Of a stretch of 64,000 nt of DNA, positions 46,182 to 56,365 are shown piece after piece. Both the position numbers and the translations under genes were made by a program. Every line of letters starts with the position of its first letter. The first letter of the stretch is position 1. Origin of the DNA: Chaenocephalus aceratus (Eukaryota > Chordata > Actinopteri > Perciformes > Channichthyidae); NCBI GenBank assembly GCA_023974075.1, contig CM043793.1, positions 8,116,788 to 8,180,787 on the forward strand, given 5' to 3'. The notes beneath the pieces are model-generated. The model worked only from the letters and a program-made list of their open reading frames with translations, was not told the origin of the DNA and searched no databases.

Positions 46182-46314
46182 GCTTTTAAAGTGTGAGACG
46201 CGCCTCCCCAGGGGGCGCCAGAGAGCTTCAGGGGAGGCGCAGCGTGAGAAAAAAATAACGAGAAACAGTGAAATCTAGCTAGTTAACTTCAGCTAACTTT
46301 ATGCAAGCGGTAAC

Positions 46315-46610
46315 ATGGATGGATTTTTTGTGAAGTTACCTAAAGTGAGAGAGGAGACGTGTGTCACTTGCACTTTTGGCTGTCTGTGGAGACCGAGTTC
46401 CCCCACCTCGCCAAAAAGGCTGTAGAAGTGCTCATTCCCTTCACCTCTACCTACGTGTGTGAGTGCGGGTTTTCCGCATTGACTTTGATCAAAAGCAAGT
46501 AGCGGTCAAGGCTGCAGCCAGAGGATGATCTGCGTTTATTCCTGTCTACATTGCATCCCCGCATCATCCGCCTGTGCGCATCGAAGACGCAGACTCATTG
46601 CTCCCACTAA
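46315..46610 (+). pseudogene. hAT transposase remnant (start and C-terminus)
   Basis: An ATG at 46315 opens MDGFFVKLPKVREE. In another frame, from 46380, comes the conserved C-terminal dimerisation piece: EFPHLAKKAVEVLIPF, STYVCECGFSAL, then an in-frame TAG (46500-46502) where the family has Tyr, then RSRLQPEDDLRLFLSTLHPR and a stop at 46608. The central catalytic part is gone. The match is to BED-type hAT transposases of the group that also gave domesticated vertebrate genes (ZBED5/FAM200-like). It is clearly a pseudogene. Confidence 0.75.
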
Positions 46611-46814
46611 AGTAGGGGTGAGTGTAATAAGGAGGCAAAGTTGACGTTCAGTATGTTGCCGGGAGTATAAAAGGATTTATCCACAATGTTGAAAGTTATT
46701 GTTTAATGTTTTAAGGAGGTGACGCTACTCAGCCAATCAAATCGGTGCAGTCAGTGAGTCAGCACGATAGATTCAAACACACACAGAGACGAGAAACAGT
46801 CGGCGACATTTCAA

Positions 46815-46862
46815 ATGGCGTGCTCAAAAAAGAGAAAGGTAGACTGCGAAAACAGAGCATAA
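46815..46862 (+). pseudogene. hAT transposase N-terminal stub
   Basis: MACSKKRKVDCENRA followed by a stop. The basic MxxSKKRKVD start is typical of ZBED5-like hAT transposases. It lies downstream of the C-terminal piece, so the element is a rearranged or double insertion. Confidence 0.5.
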
Positions 46863-46919
46863 TGACATGTTCTCTTACTGGACCTCTTTGAAATGCAATT
46901 GAATACCCCTGGCCTGCAT

Positions 46920-46960
46920 TATAGCAACAACAACAATAATAATAATAGCAATAATAATTG
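46920..46960. repeat. (AAC)n/(AAT)n short array
   Basis: Imperfect trinucleotide repeats ACAACAACAATAATAATA in the right part of the hAT fossil. Confidence 0.8.
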
Positions 46961-47202
46961 GGAGGGGGGGCGCAGCTGTTCTTATGTTCTCTGAGGGGAG
47001 GCTCACCTTCCCACACTTTGAAAACCCCTGCTATAGAGGATCAACGTCCTGGCAGTCTCTCGGTGGACACGGGGCAGGCAGCGTGCTAACACTAAAACTG
47101 GTGATTCCTTTGCTTCCCAGTGTTTTATATTTCAATGCAGCATCTACAGTCACTACTTTGACTTTTATAATGATACTTTGACGATTAACGTTAGCCTCAC
47201 TG

Positions 47203-47812
47203 GCATTACATTACATTACATTACATTGCATTTAGCTGACGCTTTTATCCAAAGCGACTTACAATAAGTGCGTTCGACCAACAAAATACAAACTTGAAGA
47301 AAACAGAATCATATAAGTACATCAGGCTTCATAGAGCCAACACATTTCAAGTGCTACTCAACTGGCTTTAGATAAGCCAGCCCTTTATTAGTATATAAGT
47401 GCTTTGTTAATAGTTCTATCGCTCGAGGTGGAGTCGAAAGAGATGAGTTTTCAGTCTCCCCGGAAGGTGTGTAAGCTATCTGCCGTCCTGATTTCAATGG
47501 GGAGCTCATTCCACCATTTTGGAGCCAGGATAGCAAACCCACGTGTTTTTGCTGATGGGAACTTGGGTCCCCTTCGCAGCGAGGGTGCAGCGAGCCGTTT
47601 GGTTGATGCAGAGCAGAGTGCACGTGCTGGGGTGTACGGTTTAACCATGTCCTGGATGCAGGAAGGGCCAGATCCATTCGCAGCATGGCACGCAAGTACC
47701 ATTGTCTTGAAGTGGATTCTAGCAGTTACCGGAAGCCAGTGGATGGAGCGGGGGAGCGGCGTGGTGTGGGAGAATTTAGGAAGGTTGAAGACCAGATGAC
47801 ATGGCATCATCA
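47203..47812 (-). mobile_element. 3' fragment of L2/CR1-group LINE, copy 2
   Basis: (TTACA)n tail, then GCATTTAGCTGACGCTTTTA and GCGACTTACAATAAGTGCG. Coding (minus, about 47405-47812) reads LVFNLPKFSHTTPLPRSIHW, LPVTARIHFKTMVLACHA, YTPARALCSASTKRLAAPS and WWNELPIEIRTADSLHTFRG, then loses frame near 47451. Closely related to 30551-31562, without the LTR insertion. Dead-on-arrival. Confidence 0.82.
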
Positions 47813-48347
47813 TTTAGCTGGGAGGAAGTGTTTCCCTTACACATGTATTCACTAACCACATTTGTCGTCTCTGTAGCCGGCATGATACTACGGATATTGT
47901 CTTCGAAGTAAAGGTATGGAAAATCTGAACTTTGGATATTTTTGTTGTTTGACGTGCAATACAAGACACAGCAGCTTTTAAGCAGGATAAAAAAAAATGT
48001 TGTTCACGATTCTTTGTTTTCACCGGAAAGAGGGCGGGGCTGACATTCTGCTAGGCAGTGACGTAGCGCTGCTTTCATCTATGGGAGATAAATATAAAAT
48101 CTTGAAACCACCAGAACGCATTGACACGTTTATTTACACAAGTTTGAATAACCAAATATCAGAATCCTTATCAAAAGAGCTTGTTCGGCCTTTAATGTAA
48201 AACACAATTTGTTGGTCAGGCTGCAGAGTAGAATTAAAATGTATGCTGGGGGATTTCATTTTCTGGGAATTAATTCCAGAAACTGTATGAAATAAAAATG
48301 GCTCTTTTAATTTAGTGTAGTAAACTGAATAACTGACGATTCAGCTG
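47813..48347. other. Non-coding stretch
   Basis: Nothing recognised; a GC patch AGGGCGGGGCTGACATTC at 48031 stands out slightly. Confidence 0.4.
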
Positions 48348-48355
48348 CTTGAGGC

Positions 48356-49129
48356 TAGGGATGCTCCGATCGCCAATTTCGGGGCCGATCGCCGGAATCA
48401 GTATCGGCCGATGCCGATTCGATCGAGTGGGCGGGGCCTAAATGGAAGATTTAAACTTCACTTTAAATCTTCCATTTAAAGTGATGTTTAAACTCAGTTA
48501 ATGGGGCTCATTCACTGGAGCTTCCACAAACAACAATCAACTTAATTATTACATTGAAATGATGTTCATTATTCAAGTTTACATTCACTTTGGAGAATAA
48601 CACGGAAGAAATGAGCGGAAGCGCTCTCTTTTCCTCTCTCCCTCTCTCTCTCCCCCCTCTCTCCCCCTCTCGCTCTCCCCCCTCTCTCCCCCTCTCTCTC
48701 TCTCCTGACAGCCTGTCAGTATCTCATGCAGCTCACTGATCCAGTAATGAGTGACCCGACAGTGAAGAATAAATATATTTATAATAACTAGTGTAGCTTG
48801 TTCCAGAGGTAGATCAAATAGCTAAGTGTGTTAGGTCTAACTCTTGTGTGTTGCTCCGCTCACCGGTCCGGCGGGCGGAGCTGCAGGATTTCTGCTTCAC
48901 ACACGTTGCATACCGCTATTTTATTGTCATTTTCAGACACCTTAAAATACTGCCAGACCGGTGAAGCCATTTTGGCGAGCTTGTTTTGCCGCACACAGAG
49001 AAAAGTGTCATGTATTTTACGTCATGCGATCGGCTCTCGCGATCGGCATGTTTAGAGAGCACCGATCGATCGGTAGAGAGTGATTATCGGCCGATCTCGA
49101 TCGGTAACCGATCGATCGGAGCATCCCTA
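48356..49129. mobile_element. 774-bp non-autonomous hAT
   Basis: Tips TAGGGATGCTCCGATCGCC and (reverse complement) TAGGGATGCTCCGATCGATC. Exact 8-bp duplication CTTGAGGC at 48348-48355 and 49130-49137. CGATCGG strings crowd both ends. The interior has a C/T-only tract at about 48625-48706. No transposase. Confidence 0.92.
48625..48706. repeat. Polypyrimidine tract
   Basis: About 80 bases almost entirely C and T (CTCTCTCCC units). It could adopt triplex or H-DNA. Confidence 0.85.
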
Positions 49130-49137
49130 CTTGAGGC

Positions 49138-51894
49138 AACAATCATGTTCTTCCAACAGGCTCATCTGCTCATTGACTGGCAGTGTTGTCCACATGGATC
49201 TTATACGTACATCAGAGAGATTTAAGAGAAAAAGGCACAAAACAGTATAGGCCTGCAACAAGTCATCTCATGTTATATACTGTCACAATCCCCAACCCTA
49301 TTGTGACACCATTTAGTCTAATAATACCACTACAGTGCCAGTGGTATCTTACATCACATGCTTTTGCAAAGATGATTTGTCTCAGGCTTCTGTTAAACAG
49401 CCTCATGAAGTGTAACCCCATTACATCTTGCCTTACAGGTTTTTGGGCTGCCCACACCAACGATCAATATGAGTTTAAATCTATTGATTTAAAAACCTAT
49501 TTTCCCAATTCTTTGTATCTTAACTAACTTAACTATTCTTGGCAATGTCATCCTTTGGGAAATATGTCTGTCATCCCCTAAAAATGCCTGTTTTGAACAC
49601 ATTTCTGACGCCATTAATGACCCACCAGAGAATACGACGTACTGTAGGAGCCACATTTGCAGTATTTTCTGTGTTTGTTACGGTACATGTTTTTGAGTCA
49701 CTATAGGTGGTGGGCGTGTCATGGGATTTGTGTGGTGACGTTTGCGGTTATATCCGGTTGCTTTTACCTGCGCACTTTGTGATAGATGGGGGGGGGGGGG
49801 GGAGTGAGCTGGAGAAGGACCATTTTTGTTGACCGCACGCACGCACGCACGCATACAAGAATACACGCATACGGGTATGGACTATTGAATGTTTTGCTTT
49901 GGAAATAAAAGGTCAAACGCATACTGTTGGAAAGACTGAGTTTTCACAATGTTTTTCTCTTGTTTAGTCCCTCGCGGCACTTAGTTTAGAAGATTACTGC
50001 CGCAATACATACCGTTTTCTTTTTACCTTTCACTTGTTTTATTGATATTCCTGTTCCTAACCAAGTCTTGCTAAAGGAGAAATCTTGCGTTGCATACATT
50101 TTTTTGAAAGGCGTTAAACATTTAGCCATGACATTGACCATCTTTTAGATAACTCTGCTTTTGTACTAAAAACCTTGAAAACACTTTTTCCAGACACATT
50201 CCAACAATTGATGTCCTCATAATTAAGTTGGACACCCAAATACCCAATTTACCTTTGAAGTCTGGACAAAGGAAACTGTGTTGACAATAAAACTGATCAG
50301 ATAGTGGACACTGAGTACACTGAGTGGGTTGAGAGCTGCAGGTGATGGAGCTGGCTAAAAGATCAGGTGATATTTTTTATTTACGCACTGGGTAGCAGGA
50401 GTGTGTGGAAGCAGTACGTGAGCTGTGAGTGCGATGAGGAGGAGTTCAGGAAGAATGTGTGCATCCTGAGCTACACTAATGCAAGCCGTTGGTCGACAGT
50501 GTGGCTTTAGACTCTCCTGCTGCACAAAGCTACATCAGAAAATGCTCCTTGAAACTATCACACTAGTGATTTTAGGTAAAGATCTCAGTCCGTACTGTAC
50601 ATATAAAAAATAGTATAACGGAATATGAAACGGAATAGTAAAAAGCCTAAGGCCGTGTGTTTAGACGGCGCCATTTTCTGGCAGAAAGGCTCTGGCAGGG
50701 TGATAGAAAGTTCTTCCTTTAAGCATTGCATAACACTTTTTTTCAAACACAATGTCCTGACAACCTACCAACGCTTTTATAAGACCGACTAGCTTTGCCT
50801 CCTTGACTGTTGTCGATCTATTTGGGATACTTTTGTATTTTGTTGACATTGTCCCTCACTGTGGACACAAGGTCAAAGGGTCTTGCTCCCAAACTTTGTA
50901 TCAATGAGCTACAATGAGCTACAACTCTCAATGTCACAGCCTTAGAGCAAGAGGGACGATCTGCATTCAGGCCCGTCGGCCGATTTACAAAGAAAAAGAG
51001 CTTTTAATCTTAGTTTTGATAGTTGGCGTCTGAAGACCAATGTAATAAACAAGCGTCCCCTCCAAATTCTACAGTGACGTCAGCAGCACACAAAAAGTTA
51101 AATATTTGTAAGGGGTCCCAAAAAAAGTAAGGCACGTTCACGAGGCGTGGAAATGTTTGTTCTCAGACAATGTGATATGTGGCCCTAAAACATATTTTTA
51201 GTTTTCAGATGACAAACACCTAATTTGTGTATGGAAATATAAATTCAGCCAAGACTTACAAGACAAGCGTTTGAGCTCAAGAACACGTGTAATGTTCCCA
51301 GGTTAATCTACTCAATAAATGTAAATAATTTTCCTTCCTTAAAATAACATTGTGTACCGAATGCACAATTCCTTTTCACGGACATGACATGTGTTTGTTT
51401 CTCTTTCTGTTCTGAGGCTTTCTAACAAATGAAATAAATGCAGGATACCAACAACACTTGAAATGCTCTGGGATCAGCTACTTTGAAATTGAAAAACAAG
51501 TTATTACAGAGAGAAAATGGGGGCAACAGAAAGTTGGTTTTCTGAACACTTCTATCACTCAGCTTCTACCAGAGCGGCCCTTTTTTTCAAAATTCTTACA
51601 CTTGACCACCATTTTCAGATTGATCAGATTCTGGACCAAAACAATGCTGTCTTAGTGTAAAGACAATGCAAATCGGAAACTGTTTTCTTTTGTGTGCTAT
51701 TAATAATAATAATTTCAATTGGCCTTAAAGAGTGTTTTCACACAGATTTCAGGAGAAGGAAAGCATGCACTGGCACGTATTGGTAGAATGTATGAACCTC
51801 TGAACAGCTGGGTATGATTTGTACACACCTGTTTTTTCTCCTTGCAAACCTAGTGTGGCGTTGTTATTTTTAAGACACAATGAAATGGCATCTT
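49138..51894. other. Non-coding stretch
   Basis: A G14 run (about 49789-49802) followed by a (CGCA)n patch at 49837-49852. Short frames at 49183-49527, 50661-50849 and 51458-51655 carry no known motifs. No repeat boundaries found. Confidence 0.45.
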
Positions 51895-52229
51895 CAATAT
51901 AATAATAATAATTCCTTACATTTATTATAGCGCTTTTTCAATGACTCAAAGCGCTTTTACATATACACACATCTATCATACATGCAATGGTCAGATACTG
52001 TGGACAAAACCCACAGTAGCAAGTTCAGGTGAAGTGTCTTGCCCAAGGACACACCGGCTTTACAGACGCAGCAGCGGCGGGTTTCACCCCTTGATCTGAT
52101 GATCATTGCACAGCGCACTGCGCCACACCGTCCATCTTCACGCCTCGAGGTCATCGAGGCGCTTTTACAAGTACACATTGGTATTATACATGTACTGTGG
52201 ACAATACCCACAGGAGCACATCCGGGTGA
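51895..52229 (-). repeat. LINE 3'-tail scraps, partly duplicated
   Basis: (AAT)n then TTATTATAGCGCTTTTTCAA and TGTCTTGCCCAAGGACACAC resemble L2-like 3' ends. 51948-52050 and 52158-52233 are related (GCGCTTTTACA, ATACTGTGGACAA/TGTACTGTGGACAA, GGTGAAGTG), that is, a partial tandem duplication abutting the gene fragment at 52230. Confidence 0.55.
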
Positions 52230-52600
52230 AGTGACCACGAGGAGGCTGATACACGTCCAGGCTCCAATGGACACAATAGTTGTGTCAGCGCGTGACACAG
52301 ACGTGCTTCTTCTACTTTTAGCACACCATGACAGAATCGGATGTACCCATCTCTACATTAAAGCCGGGACATCAAAGGATCCAAAGTATTTTCCAGTACA
52401 TGATATTCACAAGTTATTATCTGATGATCAAGTGGACACACTCCTTGCCTTCCATGCCATCACTGGCTGTGATAGTGTGTCTCAGTTCAGCGGTCACGGA
52501 AAGAAAACGGCCTGGCAGGTGTTGGAGCAACATCACACCGATCTTACTGGCCTTGGGAAGGGCCCTCTCACAGAAGGTATTGTAACATCAACAGATAAAT
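52230..52600 (+). pseudogene. FEN/PIN-nuclease-like gene fragment, 5' part
   Basis: Starts in one frame with SDHEEADTR (52230-52256), then shifts: the next frame gives HVQAPMDTIVVSARDTDVLL (from 52252), then LAHHDRIGC, YFPVHDIHKLLSDDQVDTLL and FHAITGCDSVSQFSGHGKK. DTDV and GCDSVSQFSGHGKKTA resemble the acidic site and the helix-three-turn-helix (GCDYxxxIxGIGPKxA) of FEN1-type 5' nucleases, which cut flap or branched DNA. CACAGAAG|GTATTG at 52569-52582 could be a splice donor. The coding sense then meets the inserted element at 52601 and continues at 55237. I do not know a named gene for this family; similar uncharacterised proteins are my recollection only. Confidence 0.6.
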
Positions 52601-52845
52601 CAGGGTGTCCGTGGGGTCTTAAAAAGTATTAAAAGTTGATAAATCAACTTAGCGAAAATGAAGGCTATTAAAAAGTATTAAACGGCATTTTCCAAGGTAT
52701 TAATAAGATCCACAGCAACGACAACATGAAACACCCTTTAATTTACTGAAACAACATGTCGGGAAACCCCCTCAAGGTGGCCCCATGCATAGCGTGCCAT
52801 AAAATGCTGCTTCTTATTTTAAGTTTCGTTGCCTTGCTCCGCTCT

Positions 52846-52865
52846 GTGGGGGGGGGGGGGGGGGG
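52846..52865 (+). repeat. G homopolymer run
   Basis: About 18 consecutive G residues after TGTG. It could form G-quadruplexes and is error-prone in sequencing. Confidence 0.85.
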
Positions 52866-52873
52866 AGGTGTTG

Positions 52874-54310
52874 TTAAGTAAGTACAACTTTATTTATATA
52901 GCACCCTTCTCAACACGGATGTACACAGTGCTTTACAGTACAGTACACAGGACACAATTCAAAGTACAACTATAAATTGTAGAATAAAAGGCATATAACA
53001 GCAGCAGATAATACATAGGATAAAACATACGACAAAACACCAATAAAGAAGACAGCCACTGACTCACCTCCTCCGACGACCCAAAGGCCTGTCGGAACAG
53101 GTGTGTCTTTAACTGCCCCTTAAACATCTCTATTGAGGCCGAGGTTTTTATTATCTGGGGGAGTTTGTTCCAAAGCCTTGGGGCCACCGCCTCAAAGGCA
53201 CGGTCCCCCTTAGTCTTTAGCCTGGTTCGGGGCACCCTAAGGAGGCCTTGCTCAGAGGACCTCAGGGCCCGGGTTGTGATGTGCGGGTGGATAAGGTCAT
53301 TGATGTAGGCTGGGGCTTGGCCATGGACAGCTCTATATGTGAAGACCAGTACTTTGAATTGGGTTCTGAGATGGACAGGGAGCCAGTGCAGGGCAGAAAG
53401 AATCGGAGTGATGTGGCATGTTTTTTTGGACCGAGTCAGCAATCTGGCTGCAGCATTTTGGACCTGTTGAAACCGGTTTATTGATGTTTTGTTGAGGCAG
53501 GAGAACAGAGCATTACAATAATCAAGCCGGGATGAAATAAAGGCATGGATAGCCATCTCCAGTTCTGCAATGGATAGAAAGCCCCTGAGCTTGGCAATGT
53601 TCCTGAGATGGAAAAAACAGGTACGGGTCAGAAGTGTTATGTGTTTGTCTAGTAGCATTGACTGATCGAAGGTAACACCAAGGTTTTTTTATGTTTGCCC
53701 TTATGTTACCACTGAATGAACCCAGGTGGCTTGCTACCTTAGAGGCGATGTTATCAGCCGCCAAGATCAAGACTTCCGTTTTCGATGCATTGAGCTGTAG
53801 GAAGTTACTTGACATCCACTCCTCAATTGCAGACAGACATGTGATGAGGGAATTTACTTTTTCCATTTTGACAGGTTTGAAGGAGAAGTATATCTGGATA
53901 TCATCTGCGTAGCAGTGATACGAGACACCTTCAAATTGGCTAATTAAGTGGCCCAATGGGAGCATGTACAGGGCAAAAAGAAGGGGGGCTAAAACGGAAC
54001 CCTGGGGCAGGCCGCAGGATAGGGGAGTGCTATGTGATGAGAACGGGCCCACCGCCACGGAGAAACTTCTCCCACTGAGGTACGAGGCAAACCACTGGAG
54101 GGCAGACCCTGAGATGCCTACCCTGAGTCTATCTAGCATGATGGCGTGGTCCACTGTGTCAAACGCTGCACTCAGGTCCAACAACACCAGAACCACGCAA
54201 TCGCCTGCATCCGATGCCATCATGAGGTCATTGGAGACCCTGAGGAGAGCTGATTCTGTGGAGTGGTGTTTTCTGAAACCTGATTGGGGTTTATCTGCTG
54301 GTGGACTACC
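52874..54310 (-). mobile_element. 5'-truncated L2-type LINE, copy 2
   Basis: 3' end at the low coordinate: AACTTTATTTATATAGCACC. RT coding lies in two frames. The 5' truncation is where QSGFRKHHSTESALL begins (about 54300). Different subfamily from the L2 at 2449-4510. Confidence 0.82.
52933..54310 (-). pseudogene. L2 reverse transcriptase with frameshift
   Basis: From the 5' side the RT reads SGFRKHHSTESALLRVSND, the A box LLDLSAAFDTVDHAI, the B box GLPQGSVLAPLLFALY and the C box CYADDIQIYFS, then EEWMSSNFLQLNASKTEVLI. A frameshift near a T7 run (about 53683-53690) moves to the second frame: LLDKHITLLTRTCFFHLRNI, DYCNALFSCL, LHWLPVHLRTQFKVLVFTYR, WNKLPQIIKTSASIEMF and a stop near 52933. Catalytic Asp residues are present, but the frameshift and the missing 5' part disable it. 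Confidence 0.82.
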
Positions 54311-55236
54311 TGAGAGAAGGGAGCAACACAGCAGGAAAACACGCCGTCCACCGCGGAGAATAAACAGAAAAGCAACCATGACAACCATGCTCCGGGCTCT
54401 TCTTCGCTGCTTTTGGTGTATTTTGTGGCGGCAGCAGCGCCACTTACAGGCCTGGCATATGTACTACAGCATTTCCAGCATTTCCAGCGGTCTAGTGTGA
54501 ACGGCCACGTTAATGAATCGAATGCGTGTAAACGGAAGACTTTTTTGCGTTTCGTATGCGTTTTACTGTATGAGGCCCCTCGTGGGGCCGGGGTCTAAGC
54601 CAAACTATATCCGGTCACAGAGATCTGCTATTTTAAAGTAAGGTCAACACATATCGACCCTAAATATAGTCTATATTAACTATATTTTACTATATATATT
54701 ATACTTAACATATATATCGTTTTTTGTAAACATATGACAAATGTGTGAGGGTGATGACGTCAGAGCATCGTCCTATGTGCCGGGCTTAGCCCCGGGCAGC
54801 CCCAGCCCAATTTAACCCCTGGGTATTTGTGAGGGAGCTCCTATATGGCATTACCCCGCTGAAGCTCACCAAAGTTTAATTTCATAGTTCAAAGTTTTGT
54901 CAATTGTTTTGTTTATTGGTCAAATACTGGTTTCTAATGGTTTCTGAGGAGTTTGACTGGAATGAAAGAGCACAGAGTACAGAAGCAACAAAGCAGCATG
55001 CTGCATTAAACCTGACCTTCACAGAGAGGTGGAAGTTCATGTGGAGAGTAGTCTGTCTGCACTCTGTTTAGTTGTGCTATCTTACAATCAATATAGTAAA
55101 TGTGAGGTAAAGTGTGTCGCCAATGTAACCGGTTAGAACTCGAAGTTGCGATGAGGTCTTAAAATGTATGGAAAGGGTCTTAAAAAAGGTCTTACAAGGT
55201 ATTACATTTGACTTCAGGATTCCTGCATATACCCTG
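54311..55236. other. Right part of the split-gene insertion
   Basis: Beyond the L2: GGCCTGGCATATGTACTACA, GGCCCCTCGTGGGGCCGG (hairpin at about 54570-54587) and CCGGGCTTAGCCCCGGG (54780-54796). No open frame of note. Ends with the GGTCTTAAAAAAGGTC tip. Confidence 0.5.
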
Positions 55237-55596
55237 AACATGCATCTGTAAGATGTATGGTGTGCCAGAGGTTGATCCATGCAACAAAGCAAGAGTGAAG
55301 TTGTTTTGCAAAGGTCGTCCACAAGAGACTCTGCCACCAATCTCAATGTCGATTGATAGTGTGAACGCATGATATGAAACAAACGTTTCATATCATGCGT
55401 TCACACTATCAATCGACAATCTGGAACCAAGCTCATCTGCCACATCCTGATCTTCCGTGGATGAAATGGGATGGATGCACAAGGAAGGTCAGTTAGTGCC
55501 ACGGCTACTGTCTTTGCCACCTGTGCCTAAAGCCTGCAGGGAGTTCACTTCATGTGGGTGTACCAAGGGATGCCTCAGCCAACGCTGCAGCTGCAG
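55237..55596 (+). pseudogene. FEN/PIN-nuclease-like gene fragment, 3' part with Cys-rich tail
   Basis: Resumes with ICKMYGVPEVDPCNKARVKL (from 55244) and FCKGRPQETLPPIS. A 34-bp inverted duplication then intervenes (55347-55380 copies 55385-55418 in reverse). Sense coding continues with FHIMRSHYQSTIWNQAHL and PHPDLPW, shifts frame, and ends DEMGWMHKEGQLVPRLLSLP, PVPKACREFTSCGC, TKGCLSQRCSCR. The Cys pattern CxCx3Cx4CxC suggests a metal-binding tail. CTGCAG|GTATGTG (donor GT at 55597) would end an exon. Together with 52230-52600 this is one gene broken by a transposon, two frameshifts and a foldback duplication. Confidence 0.6.
55347..55418. repeat. Perfect 34-bp inverted duplication
   Basis: Arms 55347-55380 and 55385-55418, loop AAAC. 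The right arm is in coding sense (IMRSHYQS), so the left arm is the duplicated, inverted one. Confidence 0.92.
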
Positions 55597-55604
55597 GTAT
55601 GTGT

Positions 55605-56357
55605 AGAGGATTAGCTGATCAATGTGTACAAGATCGTAAATATATGATAGACTGGTTGAGAATATCAGCCTGCCAGACTGCATACTGCCGACTGTTTGTT
55701 GTTAACGGATTGTTGAAACCATAACCGGATAATTGTGAACCTATAACTGAGAAAAAAAGTAACAAAGGAACACTAAGTGTAAGGATAACTGTAACGTGTA
55801 TTCCAATGTACCTGTACTGGTCATAATCTGTCTATTCTATTATATTATATTCAGAAAGAGTCGCATGGAATGTATAGAGGCATGCAACAGCAGGAAACAT
55901 GACGACACCTGCCAGAACACTGAAGAAGACGCTGCTATTTAAAAGTGCCTGCCTTTTGGCAATTTCCCATAGCAAAAAAAGGCAGTGTGAACAGGCCCAC
56001 TCCTTCTTCTTCATTGCCTTAACACTGGATGGCCTGAGAGCTATAATTTGGGTTTATTTGTTGTTTTCATATATTTTTTTATTATTATTTTGTAATCATT
56101 GATATATGGTGGTGTTTTATGAGATACTTGAATGAGATTTTTACCATTTCAGTATGATTTGTATTCTTATTGCGTTGAAAATACCAATGCCACCCAAACA
56201 GTATGTTCTTACTGTATTGGTACTGTTGCTCCACTGTAGGCCTAATTGCGTCATGTTTACGTTATGGTTTGGTGGCCAAATAAAAATTGTATTAATACAC
56301 TTTCTAAGCAAGCCCTGGTTGAGTCTGACAACTTATCACTAATGACCACCTTTTTCA
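55605..56357. other. Non-coding stretch
   Basis: Possible intron after the donor at 55597. AT-rich, no recognisable exon before the next hAT. Confidence 0.4.
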
Positions 56358-56365
56358 CTATACAT

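Larger units (their letters stand above)
46182..47030 (+). mobile_element. Scrambled hAT fossil
   Basis: Left end CTTTTAAAGTGTGAGACGCG and right end (reverse complement) CAGGGGTTTTCAAAGTGTG are related hAT-type tips (TTTYAAAGTGTG). The flanks CTCTATAG and CTATAGAG are inverted rather than direct, so the edges are uncertain. It contains a transposase C-terminus (46380-46610), then downstream a short N-terminus-like peptide (46815-46862) in the same strand, in the reverse of gene order. Confidence 0.65.
52601..55236. mobile_element. Inverted-end DNA element splitting the nuclease-like gene, with L2 inside
   Basis: Left end CAGGGTGTCCGTGGGGTCTT and right end (reverse complement) CAGGGTATATGCAGG, with repeated GTCTTAAAAAGTATTAAAA and GGTCTTAAAAAAGGTCTTAC near each end. 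No clean target duplication: AGATAAAT on the left, AACATGCA on the right. Its interior holds a G-run (52846-52865), an antisense L2 (52874-54310) and GC-rich sequence beyond. It looks hAT-like from the CAGGG tips, but this is not proven. Confidence 0.6.

Noticed and set aside
52039..52229. N-terminal extension of the nuclease-like frame
   Set aside because: This part reads through LINE-tail sequence; the conserved HEEADTR block at 52236 is in a different frame.
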